Of a DNA stretch of 34,735 bases, positions 1 to 8,132 are shown one piece after another. Source of the DNA: Bryobacter sp. CoA8 C33 (GTDB taxonomy: Bacteria > Acidobacteriota > Terriglobia > Bryobacterales > Bryobacteraceae); assembly GCA_019931185.1 (NCBI GenBank), contig JAINDK010000079.1, positions 1 through 34,735 of the forward strand, read 5' to 3'. The notes under the pieces were generated by a model, which did no database searches, was not told the DNA's origin, and was given only the letters and a program-made list of their open reading frames with translations. Both the position numbers and the translations under genes were made by a program. Within the stretch, counting starts at the first letter, position 1; each line of letters opens with the position of its first letter.

Positions 1-55
1 CCCCGGTCGCGGTCACCCCGGTCGCGGTCACCCCGGTCGCGGTCACCCCGGTCCC
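1..55. repeat. 15-bp in-frame tandem repeat (about 3.5 copies)
   Basis: Three perfect copies of ccccggtcgcggtca occupy 1-45 and a partial copy continues to about 53. Read on the minus strand the unit is five codons (Gly-Asp-Arg-Asp-Arg), so copy-number change keeps the frame of the NYN gene. The array continues to the window edge, so its true length is unknown. Confidence 0.95.
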
Positions 56-632
56 AACGGCCGCCACCCTGATCGGAGCGCGAGATGGCCTCGGTCAATT
101 CCTGCTTGAGGCGCTCGAGCTGCGGGCCGCCTTCGGCGCCATCGAGGCGCGCGGCGCGGTCCATCAGGAGATTTTCATAAGCCACGAATTCGTGGCAGTT
201 GCTTTGGAGAATGTTCGAGGTGAAGGCTTTTCCGCCGACCACAAACACGGTCTTACCGTATTCCTTCAGCTTGTTGACGAGCGGAATGAAGTCGCTGTCA
301 CCGCTGATGATGGCGAAGGCATTGACATGGGTATGGGTGAAAGCCATTTCGAGCGCATCGAGCGCCAGATTGATATCTCCCCCATTCTTGTCCCCGCGCG
401 GGCTGGGCAGCCTTTGCACCATCTGTACGGCATTCTCCGCCATTTGCCGGGCTGCGCCTTCTTGGCGGCCCCAGTTTGCATAGGCGAACTTCGCTACGAT
501 ATCGCCACGCTCTTTCAGTGCATCGAGACAAAGGGAAACGTCGAATTCGCGACGTAACGTTGTCTTCAGTCCAATTTCGATGTTGTCGTAATCGACGAAC
601 ACCGCAATGTTCATTTTGTCTTGGAGAGGCAT
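1..632 (-). CDS. NYN-domain (LabA/DUF88-like) putative ribonuclease, 3' end beyond window
   Basis: Open frame on the minus strand from an ATG at 632 to the left edge with no stop, so the gene is partial. The product opens with a NYN/PIN-like nuclease fold: VFVDYDNIEIG (D14), the GGDINLALDAL stretch (D86) and ISGDSDF (D112, D114) supply the conserved metal-binding acidic residues of the family. Known NYN proteins are single-strand RNA nucleases or regulators. After about residue 195 the protein turns into a low-complexity tail of repeated GDRDR units, coded by the 15-bp tandem repeat at 1-45; such basic/acidic-glycine tails often bind RNA (inference). An AGAGGAG ribosome site lies 3 nt before ATG 632; an in-frame ATG at 614 is the alternative start. 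It follows the B12-binding subunit gene by 25 nt and is probably co-transcribed with it. Confidence 0.85.
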   Translation of the reverse strand, partial: MPLQDKMNIAVFVDYDNIEIGLKTTLRREFDVSLCLDALKERGDIVAKFAYANWGRQEGAARQMAENAVQMVQRLPSPRGDKNGGDINLALDALEMAFTHTHVNAFAIISGDSDFIPLVNKLKEYGKTVFVVGGKAFTSNILQSNCHEFVAYENLLMDRAARLDGAEGGPQLERLKQELTEAISRSDQGGGRWDRGDRDRGDRDRGDRDR

Positions 633-657
633 TCGCTCCTCTTGCTTTCAAATATCG

Positions 658-1056
658 TCAGGCGGGGATTTTAACCGCACCCCGGATGAAGTCCACCACT
701 GCCTCCAGTGCGGATCCGGGTTGGAAAACCGCCGACACTCCCAACTGCTTCAGGTGTTGCGCATCATCATCGGGGATGATGCCGCCAACAACCACCAGCA
801 CGTCTGACATTTCGCGCTCCCGCAGCAGATTGAGCACCCTGGGCACGATGGCCATATGCGCACCGGACAGGATCGACAAGCCAATTACCTGGACGTCTTC
901 GTCCAAGGCGGCGTTGACGATCATTTCCGGCGTCTGACGCAAACCGGTATAGATCACTTCCATGCCGGCGTCGCGAAGAGCTCTGGCGATGACTTTGGCT
1001 CCACGGTCGTGACCGTCGAGTCCTGGCTTCGCCACTAATACGCGTATGCGGTTCAA
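658..1056 (-). CDS. Cobalamin B12-binding subunit of a methylmalonyl-CoA mutase-type enzyme
   Basis: 132 residues, the length of a stand-alone small B12-binding subunit of acyl-CoA mutases. The cobalamin signature is intact: [13 protein letters not shown] (the DxHxxG loop, His ligand to cobalt), then GLSILSGAH (SxL) and [11 protein letters not shown] (GG motif), in the order of the methylmalonyl-CoA mutase C-terminal domain. It would bind adenosylcobalamin and pair with a separate catalytic subunit, which is not in the window. The start is a TTG at 1056 with AGAGGTG upstream. The adenosyltransferase gene 3.5 kb away could provide its cofactor. The mutase substrate (methylmalonyl-, isobutyryl- or ethylmalonyl-CoA) cannot be decided from this subunit. 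Confidence 0.93.
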   Translation of the reverse strand: MNRIRVLVAKPGLDGHDRGAKVIARALRDAGMEVIYTGLRQTPEMIVNAALDEDVQVIGLSILSGAHMAIVPRVLNLLREREMSDVLVVVGGIIPDDDAQHLKQLGVSAVFQPGSALEAVVDFIRGAVKIPA

Positions 1057-1093
1057 GGCCAGACACCTCTATTATAGTTCACACTGGGAGTTA
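1057..1093. promoter_or_regulatory. Short divergent promoter region, AT-rich
   Basis: Between the divergent B12-binding and propeller genes lies one AT-rich patch, 1067-1077. Read on the minus strand it contains TATAAT (1076-1071); on the plus strand it contains TATTAT (1070-1075). A weak TTCACT sits 16 nt upstream of the minus-strand -10. A start site 7 nt past the minus-strand box would cut off the ribosome site, so only the plus-strand use is fully consistent. Tentative. Confidence 0.3.
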
Positions 1094-2629
1094 GTGAACT
1101 GGATTCGTTTCCATAGTGTAATCCTGCTGGGGAGTTTGTGCCTGGCACAATATCCGGAATGGCGGCCGATCGGCCCTTGGGGAGGGGCGGCGCGGCAGGT
1201 GGGCCTCGATGCGGCCAAGCCGGATACGATGCTGGCGCTCGGTTTGCGCGGCGCCTCGCTATACCGGAGCCGGGATGGGGGGCGGCGCTGGACGCATCTC
1301 AAGAACTTTCCTGATCTTGAGGGAGCGCGGCTCGATGCGGCGCTGATTGTGCCAGGACAGTGGCTGGTGGGGGCAGCGCCGGGCGGGATCTGGCTTTCGA
1401 GCGATGAGGGGGAATCGTGGCAGCGCATCGAGAGTACGGCCCGGCTCTCGGTGTTTGCCTTGACGGCCTGGGCGGGAGACCCGCGGGTGATCGCGGCGGG
1501 AACGAGCGAGGGGGTATGGAAGACGAACGACGGAGGCGCGAGCTGGCGGCGGATCAGCCCGAAGTCGATCGCCGATCTGAGCGCGATCGTATCGGTGGCC
1601 TTTGACCCGCGGCGGGCGGGGACGCTATTCGCGGGCACGCCGCATCTGCCATGGAAGACGGTAAATGGTGGGGAAACCTGGCAGAAGATCGCCACTGGGA
1701 TGTACGACGATAGCGACATCTTCTCGCTCGCCGTGGATCCGCGTGAGCCGTCGCGGGTGTTTGCCAGCGCCTGCAGTGGCATTTATGCATCGTTGAACGG
1801 AGGCACAGCCTGGCGGCGGGTGCAGGGAATTCCGGGCACGAACCGCCGCACTTATGTTGTTTCACAATCGCCGCATGACCGGTCGATTGTATTCGCGGGC
1901 ACGAGCGCGGGGATGTGGTCGAGCGGGGATAGCGGATTGAGTTGGACCAAACGCAACGACTTTGTCGCCACCAGCATTGCCTGGCATCCGGCGGATCAGC
2001 GGCGCTTTTATATTTCCACGGAACGGCATGGCTTGCTCGAGACGACGGATGGGGGCGGCAGCTTCGCGCCGCGCAACGAGGGCTTTGCCAGCCGGGCGTT
2101 GTCGGCGCTGGCCTCGACGGCGGCGGAGTTTTTCGCCCTGGCGCCATACGAGGGACTATTCCGATGGAGTGCCGGGGCCTGGCAGCCGGCGGATTGTTGC
2201 CGCCACTTTGCGGGTTTGCGAATCGACGGGGGACAGCCACGGGTGTTCGAGCCTGACGCGGCCGCTCCCGCGCGGGAACCGGGCTTCGAAACAGCGACGG
2301 ATCCGTTTGCTCCGCAGGTGCGTTTGCGCGCCTCCCTCGAGGGGCTGGCCAAGTCCACCGACGGAGGCCGGAGCTGGCGCATGGTGCAGCAGGAGTGGAT
2401 TCGCAGCGTTGCGTTTCATCCGAAGCGCAAGGGGCTGTGTTTCGCGCTCCGGCACCGGCGAGTATTTTGGTCGCCCGACGCAGGGGAGAACTGGTACTGG
2501 CTGCCGGCCCAGGAGGACTCTCATCTCGTGTTCGAGAAGCTCTATGTTTCCGAGGCCATGCCCGATCTGCTGGTGGCGCAAACGCCCGCCCGTGGGCTTT
2601 ATGTGCAATCAATCGGCAACCTACGGTAA
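1094..2629 (+). CDS. Secreted Asp-box (BNR/sortilin-like) beta-propeller protein
   Basis: Probable start is GTG 1094, giving a short signal peptide (NWIRFHSVILLGSLCLAQ) with GGGAG just upstream; a longer in-frame ATG at 1046 overlaps the divergent gene and is less likely. The mature protein is a chain of Asp-box repeats of the form S/T-x-D/N-x-G-x-x-W/F: SRDGGRRW, SSDEGESW, TNDGGASW, TVNGGETW, SLNGGTAW, SGDSGLSW, TTDGGGSF, STDGGRSW and SPDAGENW, nine units. These hairpins mark sialidase-like and Vps10/sortilin-like propellers; they do not prove catalysis, and no sialidase Arg triad is evident. Such secreted proteins are abundant in Acidobacteria with no fixed role. A binding or scaffold function outside the inner membrane is the safest inference. 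Confidence 0.85.
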   Translation: MNWIRFHSVILLGSLCLAQYPEWRPIGPWGGAARQVGLDAAKPDTMLALGLRGASLYRSRDGGRRWTHLKNFPDLEGARLDAALIVPGQWLVGAAPGGIWLSSDEGESWQRIESTARLSVFALTAWAGDPRVIAAGTSEGVWKTNDGGASWRRISPKSIADLSAIVSVAFDPRRAGTLFAGTPHLPWKTVNGGETWQKIATGMYDDSDIFSLAVDPREPSRVFASACSGIYASLNGGTAWRRVQGIPGTNRRTYVVSQSPHDRSIVFAGTSAGMWSSGDSGLSWTKRNDFVATSIAWHPADQRRFYISTERHGLLETTDGGGSFAPRNEGFASRALSALASTAAEFFALAPYEGLFRWSAGAWQPADCCRHFAGLRIDGGQPRVFEPDAAAPAREPGFETATDPFAPQVRLRASLEGLAKSTDGGRSWRMVQQEWIRSVAFHPKRKGLCFALRHRRVFWSPDAGENWYWLPAQEDSHLVFEKLYVSEAMPDLLVAQTPARGLYVQSIGNLR

Positions 2630-2658
2630 AATAAGGTTTGTCGGTGTCCTTTAAACAT

Positions 2659-4566
2659 ATGAAACTGAAAACTTTCGCTCTTGTAACCTCGTTCACGCTG
2701 GCCGCGGGACTTAACCTTGTGGCGCAAACGAGTTCCACGTCGACCGCAAAGAAGAGCGGCAGCAGCAGCGGGGGAGCCCGCTATGAAATCAATCTGTTCG
2801 GTGGAGCTGGTTTTTTCAACCGGCAAAACGATCAACCGCACCAGGATTTCGCCAATGGCGGCGTGGCCGGAGTGCGCCTGACGCAGAATTTCTGGAACTA
2901 TATCAGCTTGGAGCAGACGGGGACGCTGCATGGGGTGGCGAATGTAATCTACCGCATTCCCGCCACGCAGAACGAATACTCGATGGGGGTGCGTCTGCGG
3001 CAATTCCATTTCAATCCGGTCTTTCATTTCAAGCCGCGGGAATCACGGATCCGGCCGTTTTTCACAACGGGATTCGGGATTGACTATTTTGGGCTGACCG
3101 AGGATGCGCGGCGGCAGTTGGGCAGCGGCGTGAATACTCCGTTCCGGCAGACGACGCCGTGGGAATCGCAATACCGGCTGGCGTTCAACTACGGCTTGGG
3201 CTTGAAGGCAGCGCTGACCGAGCGTATCGGTTTGCGCTTTGACACGCGCGGATTTGTCACGGCGACGCCAGATTTCGGCGTGCGGGGCTCTGGTTTGCCT
3301 GGGGCGATCGCGCATACGCGGACCGCGCCGGTGAATTACTTCCAGACGACTGGTGGATTGGTGCTGATGTTGGGGGCGATCGATCAGGGACCGGTTTGCG
3401 AATTCCGCGCGGGCTCGATCGAACCGGGCTCGAAGACGATCTGGGTGACCGAGTCGGCCACCTACAGTGCTTCGGCCTCCAATAGCTGCCTTGGTGTCAC
3501 TCCGAAATACAACTGGATGGTGGACGGCAAGCCAGTAAGCGGCGATAGTTCGATTACGCTGAGCGGGCTGAAGGCCGGCGAGCATGCCATCAAGGCGATT
3601 ATCGAAGCCGATACGACGAAGGTAACGGATAAGAAGACGCGGAACTACCTAAAGAAATTCCCTATTCCGGCGGCGGAGCGCACGGCTACGCTGACGGTGA
3701 AACAGCCGATCATCGAATTGGTGAGTGTAGTTGTAGACCCGGCGCGGATTGCCTTCAATGGCGTCTCGCGGATTACCTCGACGATCCGCTATGACGGGCC
3801 GGCAGCGGGTGAAGAGGTGACGCTTAACTATTCAGCCACGGAAGGGACGATCGAACCGGCGACGGCGAGATTGGCGCTGAAGCCGGGCAACAATTCGCAT
3901 ACGGCGACGTTCGCGGGCAGCAGTCTGAATCTGAGTCCGGGCGGGCCGTCGAAGACGTTGAGCATAACGGCAACGCAGGGAAGCCAGTCGAAATCGGCAT
4001 CGCTGACGGTGACGGCTCCGCCAGCGCCACCGGTGGCGCCACCGCCGCCGCCGCGTCCGCAGCCGATGCAGCTGGACGACATCGTGTTCGGCAAGCGCGG
4101 GGCGAGGGTGAACAACTGCGGCAAACGGATTCTCGATCAGGCCTTTGAACGCGCGGCGGCGATGAACGACTATGACGTGCTGCTCGTAGGCCACTTTGAC
4201 GCCACTGAGAAGAACGTGAAGGTGCGCGACGTAAAGGCCAAGAAGACGCGCAAGCTCGACGAGGAGCGGGTGCTGCAGGTGGCCGCCGTGTTGAGTGCGG
4301 GCGTTGAGCCGTGCAAGCGGCTTGAGCGCAGCCGCATCAAGGTGGCCTATGTGGGCGCTGAACAGCTGTCCCCCTTCAAGACGAGCCTGTGCGAGGCGAC
4401 GGTGAAGGAGCGGGCGGGCGGCAAGATCAGCGCCAAGGACGGCAGCGCGAAGAACCGCCGCGTTGAGATCTGGCTCGTGCCGAAAGCGGGCCCGATGCCG
4501 AACGGCATTGCGGGAATTCAGGATGCGCCGGCCTCGGATATTCAATCCAAAGGCTGCCCGAAGTAA
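2659..4566 (+). CDS. OmpA-family outer membrane protein with Ig-like region
   Basis: The ATG at 2659 starts a clear signal peptide (KLKTFALVTSFTLAAGLNLVAQ); an upstream in-frame TTG at 2638 is not needed. After it comes an outer-membrane beta-barrel-like region of about 220 residues with alternating aromatic strands. A Pro/Ser-containing Ig-like middle with two weakly repeated segments (GSIEPGSKTIWVTESATYSA and the VVVDPARIAFNGVSRIT region) follows, then a proline-rich linker (APPAPPVAPPPPPRPQP). The C-terminal OmpA-like peptidoglycan-binding domain ends in NRRVEIWLVP. The barrel would anchor the outer membrane and the OmpA domain would grip peptidoglycan. The OmpA part is unusual in carrying several cysteines (NNCGKR, EPCKR, SLCEAT, KGCPK), which could form disulfides. 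It lies 29 nt after the propeller gene and may share its transcript. Confidence 0.85.
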   Translation: MKLKTFALVTSFTLAAGLNLVAQTSSTSTAKKSGSSSGGARYEINLFGGAGFFNRQNDQPHQDFANGGVAGVRLTQNFWNYISLEQTGTLHGVANVIYRIPATQNEYSMGVRLRQFHFNPVFHFKPRESRIRPFFTTGFGIDYFGLTEDARRQLGSGVNTPFRQTTPWESQYRLAFNYGLGLKAALTERIGLRFDTRGFVTATPDFGVRGSGLPGAIAHTRTAPVNYFQTTGGLVLMLGAIDQGPVCEFRAGSIEPGSKTIWVTESATYSASASNSCLGVTPKYNWMVDGKPVSGDSSITLSGLKAGEHAIKAIIEADTTKVTDKKTRNYLKKFPIPAAERTATLTVKQPIIELVSVVVDPARIAFNGVSRITSTIRYDGPAAGEEVTLNYSATEGTIEPATARLALKPGNNSHTATFAGSSLNLSPGGPSKTLSITATQGSQSKSASLTVTAPPAPPVAPPPPPRPQPMQLDDIVFGKRGARVNNCGKRILDQAFERAAAMNDYDVLLVGHFDATEKNVKVRDVKAKKTRKLDEERVLQVAAVLSAGVEPCKRLERSRIKVAYVGAEQLSPFKTSLCEATVKERAGGKISAKDGSAKNRRVEIWLVPKAGPMPNGIAGIQDAPASDIQSKGCPK

Positions 4567-4580
4567 TCACACAAAGAGTC

Positions 4581-5183
4581 ATGAGTGAAGCTTTCCACGA
4601 ACCCCGTCTGGCCCTGAACCGGATTTATACGAAGACCGGCGACAAAGGGGAGACGGGACTGGTGGGCGGGCAGCGTGTTCCAAAGGATGCCCAGCGGATC
4701 GCCGTATTCGGTACGGTTGACGAGTTGAATTCCTTCGTAGGCCTGGTACGTATTTCCGCCAGTGACAACAAGCTGAACGAATTGGAAGCGATCTGTGAGA
4801 GGATACAGCACGAATTGTTCAATCTGGGCAGTGTGCTGGCGACCTTGCCGGAAGATCTGCACCCTAACCAGCCCCGAGTGAACCAGGAGACCATCACTCA
4901 ACTGGAGCGCGACATTGACCAGTACAACTCGGCGTTGCCGCCGTTGCGGAGTTTTGTTCTGCCGGGGGGCTCGAGGCTGTGCGCGGAACTGCATGTCTGC
5001 CGCACGATCTGCCGCCGGGCTGAGCGGGAATTGGTCACGCTCAGTCACCAAGAAGAGGTCCCACGCGATGCTCTGCTATACCTGAACCGGTTGAGTGATG
5101 CGTTTTTTGTTTGGAGCCGTTGGGTGAATCAGGCCTTGGGTCTGCCGGAAGCGCTATGGCAGCCCAACAAGGGTGCCCGCTAG
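4581..5183 (+). CDS. pduO: PduO-type ATP:cob(I)alamin adenosyltransferase
   Basis: 200 residues, normal for the PduO/MMAB family. The N-terminal ATP-binding signature RIYTKTGDKGETGLVGG is intact. FGTVDELNSFVGLVR and the helical FVLPGGSRLCAELHVCRTICRRAERE segment carry the expected Asp and Arg residues of the active site, and YLNRLSDAFFVWSRW is the typical C-terminal helix. The enzyme transfers the adenosyl group of ATP to cob(I)alamin, giving the coenzyme used by acyl-CoA mutases, in agreement with the B12-binding subunit at 658-1056. It follows the OmpA gene by 14 nt and runs convergently into the response regulator gene, with only 13 nt between the two stops. Confidence 0.95.
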   Translation: MSEAFHEPRLALNRIYTKTGDKGETGLVGGQRVPKDAQRIAVFGTVDELNSFVGLVRISASDNKLNELEAICERIQHELFNLGSVLATLPEDLHPNQPRVNQETITQLERDIDQYNSALPPLRSFVLPGGSRLCAELHVCRTICRRAERELVTLSHQEEVPRDALLYLNRLSDAFFVWSRWVNQALGLPEALWQPNKGAR

Positions 5184-5196
5184 GAAGCAGCCGGCT

Positions 5197-5979
5197 TTAC
5201 TTGTCGCCGCCGAGGTGCAAGCCCTTGTGGATCGCGTAGAGGGCGAGTTCGAGACGGTCACTAACACCCAGCTTGTCGAAAATGTTGTGCAGATGATTCT
5301 TCACCGTCTGCTCGGAGATGAACATCTTCTCAGCCATTTCCTTGTTCTTGTAGCCCTGGGCCACAAGGCCGACAATTTCCCGCTCGCGGGCGCTGAGGGG
5401 AGAGCGCTCTCTCACCTTGGCCTGGCCGGAGGATCCGGTCTGCGAAAAGGGGGATGTGGCGGAACGGGAACTTGCAGCCGAGTTGCCCTCTCCGCCAACA
5501 ATGGCAAACTGCCGCATGACCGCCGCGGTGGTGTGCGAGTCGAGCCAGATCTCGCCGTCGTTGACCTTGCGAATGCTCTTGACGATCAATTCCGGTGCGG
5601 TTTGCTTGAGGACAATGCCGCTGCAACCAAGTTTCATGGCCTGAACGAATTCATTCTTGTCTTCGCTCGCCGTGAGAATGATGACCCGGGTCATGCGGTT
5701 GATGTGTTGCAGAGTCTGCAAGGCACTGAGGCCATCCAGATTCGGCATGCGCAGGTCGAGAATCAGGATATCGGGCTCGTGCATTTGCACTTGTTCGAGG
5801 GCTTCACGACCGTCGTTGGCCTCGCCGACCACTTCGAGATCGCTCTCGAGGGACAGCATCTTCTTTAGACCATCGCGAACGATTGGGTGGTCGTCGGCTA
5901 GCACGATGCGGATCTTGCGTTTTGTGAATTCTTCGTTCATGGACAACGACTCAGTTTCGAAATCAGTAGCGGCCGACAT
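5197..5979 (-). CDS. NarL/FixJ-family response regulator (REC + LuxR-type HTH), orphan
   Basis: 260 residues. The receiver domain has the acidic pair in VLADDHP (D29, D30), the phospho-acceptor Asp in LILDLRMPN (D75), a Thr in VIILTAS and a Lys in IVLKQT. A 50-residue linker rich in Ser, Gly and Ala leads to the DNA-binding domain LSAREREIVGLVAQGYKNKE / ISEQTVKNHLHNIFDKLGV near residues 195-245, a classical LuxR/GerE helix-turn-helix. No histidine kinase is adjacent, so the partner is unknown. The first ATG (5979) has AGAGGG at a workable distance; the in-frame ATG at 5940 has none. The long upstream region contains a perfect 16-bp inverted repeat that could be an operator. Confidence 0.95.
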   Translation of the reverse strand: MSAATDFETESLSMNEEFTKRKIRIVLADDHPIVRDGLKKMLSLESDLEVVGEANDGREALEQVQMHEPDILILDLRMPNLDGLSALQTLQHINRMTRVIILTASEDKNEFVQAMKLGCSGIVLKQTAPELIVKSIRKVNDGEIWLDSHTTAAVMRQFAIVGGEGNSAASSRSATSPFSQTGSSGQAKVRERSPLSAREREIVGLVAQGYKNKEMAEKMFISEQTVKNHLHNIFDKLGVSDRLELALYAIHKGLHLGGDK

Positions 5980-6006
5980 ACTTACACGCCCTCTTTCTTT
6001 TTCATC

Positions 6007-6036
6007 ATTTTAAGCGGCAGACTAGTACTTGAGCAA
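6007..6036 (-). promoter_or_regulatory. Candidate promoter of the response regulator gene
   Basis: On the minus strand TTGCTC (6036-6031) and TAAAAT (6012-6007) are 18 nt apart. A start site near 6000 leaves a short leader that still contains the AGAGGG ribosome site. Matches are partial, so this is a prediction only. Confidence 0.4.
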
Positions 6037-6062
6037 TGAAAGTAGTCTCTAGAAACGACCTA

Positions 6063-6093
6063 GGATTATCCTTAGAAAGTTCTAAGAAAATCC
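6063..6093. promoter_or_regulatory. Inverted-repeat candidate operator
   Basis: CTTAGAA (6071-6077) and TTCTAAG (6080-6086) form a perfect 7+2+7 palindrome. GGATT (6063-6067) and AATCC (6089-6093) extend it with a one-base offset. It lies about 70-90 nt upstream of the predicted start site of the response regulator, in the only markedly AT-rich stretch of this part of the window. A dimeric regulator site is the natural reading; autoregulation is inference. Confidence 0.4.
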
Positions 6094-6313
6094 TTATGGC
6101 TTAACAGAACTGGATGGATGGTTGATTGCAAATCACCTCCTCAGCCGAAACAACACTGTCCTTGCAAGAATACCAGTGCAGGACTCCTCAACACGCCAAA
6201 GGATAGCAAATCCGTGAGGGACTTTCGCTGTTGCATCAAGTGCCCATAAGAGGCTTTGAATCGATAGCGAAACCGTGTCGAAAAACGGGATACGAAATTG
6301 AGCCGGCAATGAA

Positions 6314-6341
6314 TTGTTTGATGGATTCATGGCGGTATGAT
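6314..6341 (+). promoter_or_regulatory. Candidate promoter of the radical SAM gene
   Basis: TTGTTT (6314-6319) and TATGAT (6336-6341) are separated by 16 nt. The start site would fall near 6348, very close to the ribosome site GGTGGGAG (6347-6354) before ATG 6359, so the leader would be minimal. Confidence 0.4.
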
Positions 6342-6358
6342 CAATCGGTGGGAGCCTA

Positions 6359-7417
6359 ATGGAATCGCTCTACTACGTGATGAGTTGGCTTTGCCATCGG
6401 ACCTGTGAGCATTGCTATGAAGATCGCTTCCGTCCCTACCGTGGTGCGGATCTGGCTGGAGTTGTGGCCGAAAGTGTGGCGAATATGCCGCGGATTATCG
6501 ATCATTTGCCGGCCCGGATGACCTACCTGGACCGACGGGACCCGGACGGAGCGGGCGGCTACCGGGAAAAACCGGGCAGCGTGATACTAGCTGGCGGGGA
6601 GATTCTGCTCGATCCGGTGCGGGAGGCGGTGTTGTACGCGGGAATCGAACGGCTACAGGGGCGGTATCGCCGCCGGGGTGGAGTCAAGATCATCGTGCAG
6701 ACGACCGGGGATCTTTTGACGCGGCGCATCGCGGAGGAGCTGAAGGAACTGGGCGTTTGGATGGTATCGGTTTCCGGGCTCGACAAATATCACGCGGGTT
6801 TGGAGACGGCGGCGGCGCGCGAGTCGCTGCGGCAAAAGTGCGGCGGGATTCTCGAGCAAGCAGGCTTCGAGCTCTTGAACAAGTTGGCCGAGCAGGGGCG
6901 GGAAGCGGCGGACGAGGGACATTACTTTCACTTTTTTGGGGCAACGGCGGATTTGTGGATCGGCAAGCTCTGGCCGCGGGGACGGGCTTGGCGCCATGGT
7001 CTATCGACGGCGGGAATCGAGGACAACTTCTGTCACCAGTGGTCGGGGGGGCTGAATTTTCTTGAGACGCGATATTCGGGCAGCGAGGTTTCGATCGACC
7101 CGCGGGGCGATGTGTTTCCCTGCTGCGTGAAGACGAAGCGGCCGGTGGGCAATGTGGTGGAAAGACCGCTTGAGGAGATACTGGGCGCACTGCGCGGCAA
7201 TGCGGTGTACGAGGCGATCAACGCGGGAAGGCCGGAGCGAATGGGTCTGACCCATGGCTGGAGTGAGGAGAAATTCCGGGAAAAATCGCGGGTGCCACTG
7301 GTCACGGGCGGGATTTACGAGAACCTGTGCATTGGCTGTGATGCCTTTCACGATGAAGTGTTGGGGGCGGCGGAGCTGGTACAGATCAGCGGCGCTGGCA
7401 GCGGGGACAGAAGCTAG
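6359..7417 (+). CDS. Radical SAM protein with Cys-rich (SPASM-like) C-terminus, function unknown
   Basis: 352 residues. The [4Fe-4S] cluster motif WLCHRTCEHCYEDRF (CX3CX2C, C12/C16/C19) lies almost at the N-terminus. VILAGGEILLDP is the GGE motif that binds the SAM amino group. The second half has an SPASM-like arrangement: SIDPRGDVFPCCVKT, followed by PVGNV and the closing YENLCIGCDAFHDE, suggesting one auxiliary iron-sulfur cluster. The family includes peptide-modifying and anaerobic sulfatase-maturing enzymes. No precursor peptide or obvious substrate gene is adjacent, so the reaction is unknown. The start is set by GGTGGGAG four nt before the ATG. Its 3' end overlaps mutM by 32 nt on the opposite strand. 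Confidence 0.85.
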   Translation: MESLYYVMSWLCHRTCEHCYEDRFRPYRGADLAGVVAESVANMPRIIDHLPARMTYLDRRDPDGAGGYREKPGSVILAGGEILLDPVREAVLYAGIERLQGRYRRRGGVKIIVQTTGDLLTRRIAEELKELGVWMVSVSGLDKYHAGLETAAARESLRQKCGGILEQAGFELLNKLAEQGREAADEGHYFHFFGATADLWIGKLWPRGRAWRHGLSTAGIEDNFCHQWSGGLNFLETRYSGSEVSIDPRGDVFPCCVKTKRPVGNVVERPLEEILGALRGNAVYEAINAGRPERMGLTHGWSEEKFREKSRVPLVTGGIYENLCIGCDAFHDEVLGAAELVQISGAGSGDRS

Positions 7418-8132
7418 TACCGCGCTGGACGACCAGGATGCGCTCGAGCGTGGTTCCGCAGCGGGGGCAGGGCTGGCCGTGGCGGCCGTAGGCTTGGTGA
7501 CGGTCCTGATAAGAACCTTTGCCGCCGCGGGAGTCGACGTAATCGGAAATGGAGGAGCCGCCGGCGGCGATGGCCTCGGTGAGGATGGCTTGGATGGCGC
7601 GGAAAAGGTTGGCGAGGCGGGGGCGGCTGAGGCGGGTGGCGAGGGCAAGGGGATGAATGCGGGCAGCGAAGAGGGCTTCGTCGGCATAGATATTGCCCAT
7701 GCCGCGCAGAAAGCTCTGGTCGAGCAGGAGGGCCTTGATGCGGGCGCGCCGGGCTTGGGTGAGGGCGATAAAGGCGGCTTCGCTGAGCTCGAGCGGGTCG
7801 GGACCGCGCTGGGGGTAATCGCGGGCACAAAAGATCTTTCCGAACTTGCGGATGTCGTCAAAGCGCAGGGTAGCGTCGCTCAGATGAAAGCGGGCGCGGG
7901 TGAATTCACTCTGGCCTTCATCGAGCCGCAATTGGCCGGTCATGCCGAGGTGGACGAAGAGCATACCGCCGTCGAGATCGAGGACGATGAACTTGCCGTA
8001 GCGGCGTACGGCCTGGATGACGCGGCCTACAGCCTCGACGGGCGCGGCGCCTTCGACGCGAAGGATGGTCTGACCGGGGAGTACCGGGGCGAGGCCGCGG
8101 ACAACGGTCTCGACTTCAGGCAGCTCAGGCAA
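7386..8132 (-). CDS. mutM: Formamidopyrimidine-DNA glycosylase (Fpg/MutM)
   Basis: 248 residues, somewhat shorter than the usual 270. Begins PELPEVETVVRGL, so the catalytic Pro2 (Schiff-base nucleophile) and Glu3 are in place after removal of Met; RYGKFIVLDL carries the active-site Lys (K47); LFVHLGMTGQL is the conserved intercalation region. QSFLRGMGNIYADE and the H2TH segment follow, and the C-terminal zinc finger (CPRCGTTL ... CPRCQRR) is complete. It excises oxidised purines such as 8-oxoguanine and cleaves the abasic site. The start is TTG at 8132, inside the end of the Rieske gene (8-nt overlap), implying translational coupling. The 3' end overlaps the radical SAM gene. Confidence 0.96.
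   Translation of the reverse strand: MPELPEVETVVRGLAPVLPGQTILRVEGAAPVEAVGRVIQAVRRYGKFIVLDLDGGMLFVHLGMTGQLRLDEGQSEFTRARFHLSDATLRFDDIRKFGKIFCARDYPQRGPDPLELSEAAFIALTQARRARIKALLLDQSFLRGMGNIYADEALFAARIHPLALATRLSRPRLANLFRAIQAILTEAIAAGGSSISDYVDSRGGKGSYQDRHQAYGRHGQPCPRCGTTLERILVVQRGTSFCPRCQRR

Larger units (their letters stand above)
5980..6358. other. 379-bp intergenic region
   Basis: Separates the divergent response regulator and radical SAM genes. It holds the candidate promoters and the inverted repeat listed separately. I see no convincing gene here: the only open frame (6133-6330, minus, 65 codons) lacks a ribosome site and any recognisable motif. The length is exceptional for a window where most gaps are below 100 nt. 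Confidence 0.7.

Noticed and set aside
1-55. Short direct repeats at the left edge as a CRISPR array
   Set aside because: The copies are contiguous with no spacers and encode an in-frame peptide tail of the NYN protein.
6133-6330. 65-codon open frame in the response regulator/radical SAM spacer
   Set aside because: No ribosome site, no motif, overlaps the proposed promoter region.
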